Source: Streptomyces sp. ISL-36 (lineage in GTDB: Bacteria; Actinomycetota; Actinomycetes; Streptomycetales; Streptomycetaceae). From it: a DNA stretch of 64,000 bases. Of the stretch, positions 61,083-64,000 are shown one piece after another. The notes beneath the pieces were generated by a model. The model was not told the origin of the DNA, searched no databases, and saw only the letters and a program-made list of their open reading frames with translations. The stretch is taken from positions 106,552-170,551 of the forward strand of contig NZ_JAGGOS010000046.1 of assembly GCF_018614205.1 (NCBI RefSeq), read 5' to 3'. Every line of letters begins with the position of its first letter. Position 1 is the stretch's first letter. The position numbers and the translations under genes were made by a program.

Positions 61083-61401
61083 AGGTCTCGCTTCTCTCCT
61101 ACGCCGTCTCACGGGTGCGCCGGCCGAGGAGCGGGAGCGATATCACCGGGCGGCGGGCGGAGCGGACCGGGGGGCCGCATCGACGTCCGCACCCGACATG
61201 TCTCGCGTGTCTCGGGCACACCTATCGTCATCCATTCTGCGGGATGCCGAAGAGGCGCGCGGCCGAGAACTTCCGCCGGTGGCGCGCTACGCACGCTACC
61301 CCCTCTGCCGCCCGCCGCCCACCTGCCCGCCCCAAGTGGCCCGGATCGCGGACGTCCGATGACGGCTCGCGGGGCCGCGCCACGGTTCGCAAACGAAGGG
61401 T
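61083..61401. other. Divergent promoter region, no gene seen
   Basis: 319 bases between the starts of DUF3027 (minus) and the MFS gene (plus). It is less repetitive than its neighbours and contains moderately AT-rich spots (around 61210-61240 and 61385-61395), where promoters are expected. I cannot assign elements with confidence. Confidence 0.5.
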
Positions 61402-62787
61402 GTGGGGCACTATGACGGAGTGGCAGCCGCACGGTCGTCCGCACGATCCCCCGATCATGCCGGGCCGCTCAGCCGAGCGGGCCGGGCGGTCGGGCGCGCC
61501 CTCCACCGGCCCTTCACCGGCACCGCGAGGGGCATCAGGAAGGCGACGCACGCCCACGGGGCGGGCGAATCGGGCCTGGGCAAACTGATCGAGCTGCACG
61601 CGGTGAACGGCGCCGGTGACGTCATGATCACCGTCGCGCTCGCGTCCACGGTCTTCTTCTCGGTGCCGACGGACGAGGCACGCGGCCGGGTCGCGCTCTA
61701 CCTGGCGATCACCATGGCCCCGTTCACCCTGCTGGCTCCCGTGATCGGCCCGCTCCTGGACCGCATCCCGCACGGCCGCCGCGCGGCGATGGCCGGGGCG
61801 ATGCTGACCCGCGCCGTCCTGGCGATCACCATGTCCGGTGCGGTGGCCACCGGCGGCCTGGAGCTGTATCCGGCGGCGCTGGGCGTGCTCGTGGCGTCGA
61901 AGGCGTACGGAGTGGTCCGCAGCGCGGTCGTGCCGCGCCTGCTCCCACCGGGCTTCTCCCTGGTCAAGGCGAACTCCCGGGTCACCCTGGCGGGCCTGCT
62001 GGCCACCGGCATCGCCGCACCCATCGGCGCGGGGCTGCAGCAGGTCGGACCGGGCTACCCGCTGTACGGGGCGTGCGCGCTGTTCCTGCTGGGCGCGTTC
62101 TGGGCGTTCCGGATGCCGCACAAGGTCGACTCGGCGAAGGGCGAACGCCGGGCGCACCTGCTCACCCACGGCGAGAAGAAGCCGAGCCTGCGGACGGTCG
62201 GTCCGGCCGTGCTGCACGGCCTGCAGGCGAACACGGCGCAGCGGGTGCTCTCCGGATTCCTGATCTTCTTCCTGGCGTTCCTGCTGCGCGAGCATCCGCT
62301 GTCGGGCCAGAGCGCGGCGCTGTCCCTGGCGATCGTGGGGATCTGCGCCGGGGTGGGGAACGCGTGCGGGACGGCGGTCGGCTCGCTGCTGCGGGAGCGG
62401 GGCCACGGTCCCGAAGTGATCATCGCCACGATGATCACGATCGTGCTCGTGGCGGCGGCCTGTACGGCGGTCTTCTTCGGCGGGCTGATGGTGGCGGTGC
62501 TGGGGGCGACGGCGGGTCTGACGCAGGCGCTGTCGAAACTCTCCCTGGACGCGCTGATCCAGCGGGACGTGCCGGAGGTGGTCCGTACGTCGGCGTTCGC
62601 CCGCTCGGAGACGCTGCTGCAGATGGCGTGGGTGGTGGGCGGCGCGATCGGCATCGCGCTGCCGCTGAACGGCACCCTGGGCATGTCGGTGGCGGCGGCC
62701 ATCCTGGGCCTGGGCGTGCTCCTCGCGGTCCGCGGCCTGCTCACGGCGGCCCGGAAGGGCAGCCACGCGAGACCCGAGGTGGTGTGA
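61402..62787 (+). CDS. MFS-like integral membrane transporter
   Basis: 461 residues from a GTG with GAAGGG upstream; another GTG at 61420 is possible. After a basic soluble stretch of about 70 residues come about 11-12 membrane segments: GDVMITVALASTVFFSVP, ITMAPFTLLAPVIGPLLDRI, VGGAIGIALPLNG. The LDRIPHGRRAA loop is the MFS motif A region. Substrate unknown. It is a conserved Streptomyces core gene by context with DUF3027 and the futalosine gene. Confidence 0.9.
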   Translation: MGHYDGVAAARSSARSPDHAGPLSRAGRAVGRALHRPFTGTARGIRKATHAHGAGESGLGKLIELHAVNGAGDVMITVALASTVFFSVPTDEARGRVALYLAITMAPFTLLAPVIGPLLDRIPHGRRAAMAGAMLTRAVLAITMSGAVATGGLELYPAALGVLVASKAYGVVRSAVVPRLLPPGFSLVKANSRVTLAGLLATGIAAPIGAGLQQVGPGYPLYGACALFLLGAFWAFRMPHKVDSAKGERRAHLLTHGEKKPSLRTVGPAVLHGLQANTAQRVLSGFLIFFLAFLLREHPLSGQSAALSLAIVGICAGVGNACGTAVGSLLRERGHGPEVIIATMITIVLVAAACTAVFFGGLMVAVLGATAGLTQALSKLSLDALIQRDVPEVVRTSAFARSETLLQMAWVVGGAIGIALPLNGTLGMSVAAAILGLGVLLAVRGLLTAARKGSHARPEVV

Positions 62788-62881
62788 GGACCCGGACGGG
62801 GAGGGCGGCCACACAGGGCGGAAAACGCGGCGCGCCGCACCCCCGCGTGGCGCAGCTCGACACGCCCGATAGCCTCGGGCC

Positions 62882-63364
62882 ATGACCGTTGCGTTCTTCA
62901 CCGGCTCGCGCCGCCGGGCCGCCGTCGCCCTCGGGGCCGTCGCCGCCGGGCTCCTGACCCTCTCCGCCTGCGGCGACAAGCCGACCCCGCTCGCGACCCT
63001 GACGGTCGGAACGGAGTCGGTGCACTCCGAGGCTGCCTGCTACAACGACGGCGACGCCATCAAGGAGTCGCAGATCCAGCAGTGCCTCAACAAGAAGGCC
63101 GAGACGACCCTCACGGTCTCCGCCGACGACAAGATCCGCTTCGGCGTCGACCCCGAGATCGCCGAGAAGGGCTGGACCATCTTCCTCGGCGGCCAGGCGG
63201 CCGAGCCGGAGCCGTACACGAAGACGTACCGGACCATCCCGGCCAGCGCCTTCTTCTCCAGCCAGACCGGCGAGGCCACCAACGAGACCCAGGTGACCAT
63301 CGTCGAGACCGACGGCAAGAAGCTCACCGGCATCTGGAGCTTCCAGCTGAAGAAGGACGCCTGA
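62882..63364 (+). CDS. DUF2771 family lipoprotein
   Basis: 160 residues. Lipoprotein signal with Arg-rich N-region, hydrophobic core and lipobox LSACGDKP (Cys near residue 31). The mature part (SVHSEAACYNDGDAIKES, FGVDPEIAEKGWTIFLGG, KTYRTIPASAFFSS) matches DUF2771 proteins of actinobacteria. Function unknown; membrane-anchored outside the cell. It is followed after 7 bases by the futalosine hydrolase gene, so the two are probably co-transcribed. Confidence 0.9.
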   Translation: MTVAFFTGSRRRAAVALGAVAAGLLTLSACGDKPTPLATLTVGTESVHSEAACYNDGDAIKESQIQQCLNKKAETTLTVSADDKIRFGVDPEIAEKGWTIFLGGQAAEPEPYTKTYRTIPASAFFSSQTGEATNETQVTIVETDGKKLTGIWSFQLKKDA

Positions 63365-63371
63365 TCCTCCG

Positions 63372-64000
63372 GTGGTCCTCCGGATCCTGATCGTGACGGC
63401 CGTGGCGGCGGAGGCCGACTCCGTCGCCCGCGGCCTCCCCTTCGGGGGCCCTGGATCGGGCGAGATCCCCCTGCCGGGCGGCTTCAGGCTGCGCCGCCAC
63501 GCGGGCACGATCCCGGCGCCGGGCGCCGGGGCCGTACCCGGCGATCCCACGGCCCCCGGTCCGGACACCACATCCGCCCACCACCCCGTCTCCCGGCCCG
63601 CGCCCGCGCAGGGCGCCGGTCGGGTCTCCGGCACCGAGCACCGGCTCGGCGGGTCCCGGTCGGGGATGCCGACCGGCGCCCCGGTCCTTCCCGTCGTCGA
63701 CGTCCTCGTCGGGGGCGTCGGACCGGCGGCGGTCGCCGTCGCGACCGCGACCGCCCTCGCCGCGGCGTCCCTGCCGGACGCCTGGACCGGCTACGCGCCG
63801 CACGACGCCCCCACCCCGGCTCCCCACACGGTTGCCGCACCGGCTTCCCACCCGGCTGCCGCACCGGCTCTCGACCCGGCTGCCGCACCGACTCTCGACC
63901 CGGCTTCCCCTCCGGCTGCCGCACCGGCTCCCGACCCGGCTGCCGCACCGACTCTCACCCCGGCTCCCACCCAGGCTTCCCACCCGGCTGCCGCACCGGC
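63372..64000 (+). CDS. mqnB: Futalosine hydrolase, N-terminal part (cut by window edge)
   Basis: About 209 residues are visible from a GTG 7 bases after the DUF2771 stop, so translation is probably coupled; no clear ribosome site. The start VVLRILIVTAVAAEADSVARGL and VLPVVDVLVGGVGPAAVAVATATALA fit MqnB, which removes hypoxanthine from futalosine in the alternative menaquinone pathway. After SLPDAWTGYAP the frame enters a tandem repeat of (A)AP(A/T)LDPAA units from about 63826 to the edge, an insertion not expected in this enzyme. The remaining catalytic half lies outside. Confidence 0.75.
   Translation, partial: MVLRILIVTAVAAEADSVARGLPFGGPGSGEIPLPGGFRLRRHAGTIPAPGAGAVPGDPTAPGPDTTSAHHPVSRPAPAQGAGRVSGTEHRLGGSRSGMPTGAPVLPVVDVLVGGVGPAAVAVATATALAAASLPDAWTGYAPHDAPTPAPHTVAAPASHPAAAPALDPAAAPTLDPASPPAAAPAPDPAAAPTLTPAPTQASHPAAAP
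63826..64000 (+). repeat. Pro/Ala-coding tandem repeat inside futalosine hydrolase
   Basis: Imperfect repeats of about 24 and 12 bases built from CCGGCTNCCGCACCG and CTCTCGACCCGGCTGCC blocks, in frame, encoding PAAAPALDPAAAPTLDP-like sequence. The tract continues to the window edge. Confidence 0.85.

Overview
High-GC actinobacterial DNA, almost certainly Streptomyces: very GC-rich wobble positions, frequent GTG/TTG starts with GGAG-type ribosome sites, a LAL-type LuxR regulator, MbtH, a futalosine-pathway gene, and DUF2530, DUF2771 and DUF3027 proteins. From the left edge to about 45.9 kb the window is one large nonribosomal peptide cluster. From about 45.9 kb to the right edge it is ordinary chromosomal core.

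Layout of the cluster. 1-365 is the edge of a phospholipase D/cardiolipin-synthase-like gene, probably outside. 448-7912 (minus) holds an Sfp-type phosphopantetheinyl transferase, two SyrP-like Fe(II)/2-oxoglutarate oxygenases, a type II thioesterase, a C-A-T module and MbtH. 8042-12752 is the regulatory block: a LAL regulator, a 64-residue secreted peptide gene, a 106-residue hypothetical, a perfect 40-bp palindrome and a TrmB/LuxR hybrid regulator. 12816-33949 (minus) is the main biosynthetic arm: a VioC/AsnO-like hydroxylase, FAAL-ACP-C-A-T, a gamma-glutamyl hydrolase, an SHMT-like PLP enzyme, HypF, HypE, an isochorismatase-like hydrolase, a free C domain, a Thr A-T protein, an SDR, a second type II thioesterase and a C-T protein with no A domain. 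34097-45875 (plus) holds a GNAT enzyme, an IDO-type dioxygenase, a C-A-T module, an MFS transporter fused to an M28 metallopeptidase, a glutamine-synthetase-like ligase and a second SDR.

How the parts may work together (inference). A fatty acid is activated by the FAAL and condensed with Ser. Further residues come from a Ser-like module (code read as DVWHLGQIDK), a module of unknown specificity (DPWDQGCIDK) and Thr (DFWNIGMVHK), the last loaded in trans onto a C-T protein. Four oxygenases, the PLP enzyme, a gamma-glutamyl ligase/hydrolase pair and the HypE/HypF pair tailor the product or supply unusual monomers. A lipid-Ser start unit next to an exporter fused to a peptidase suggests a prodrug that is exported and trimmed at the membrane. 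HypE and HypF normally make the cyanide ligand of [NiFe] hydrogenase from carbamoyl phosphate. No hydrogenase gene is seen here, so a carbamoyl or nitrile/thiocyanate step on the metabolite is the most unusual prediction of the window.

Regulation. Four copies of a 16-bp dyad, TCRGGRGNNNYCCCGA, lie in upstream regions within the cluster (25879, 27484, 34023, 35079). They look like operators of one cluster-specific regulator. Short tandem repeats are unusually common in protein linkers and spacers.

Right-hand core (45899-64000): small membrane peptide, RNA 2',3'-cyclic phosphodiesterase, GNAT, MarR/MFS pair, small RHH-like protein, purine permease, DUF2530, CtpE-like P-type ATPase, secreted protein, sacsin/Hsp90-type ATPase protein, DUF3027, MFS, DUF2771 lipoprotein and futalosine hydrolase (cut by the edge).
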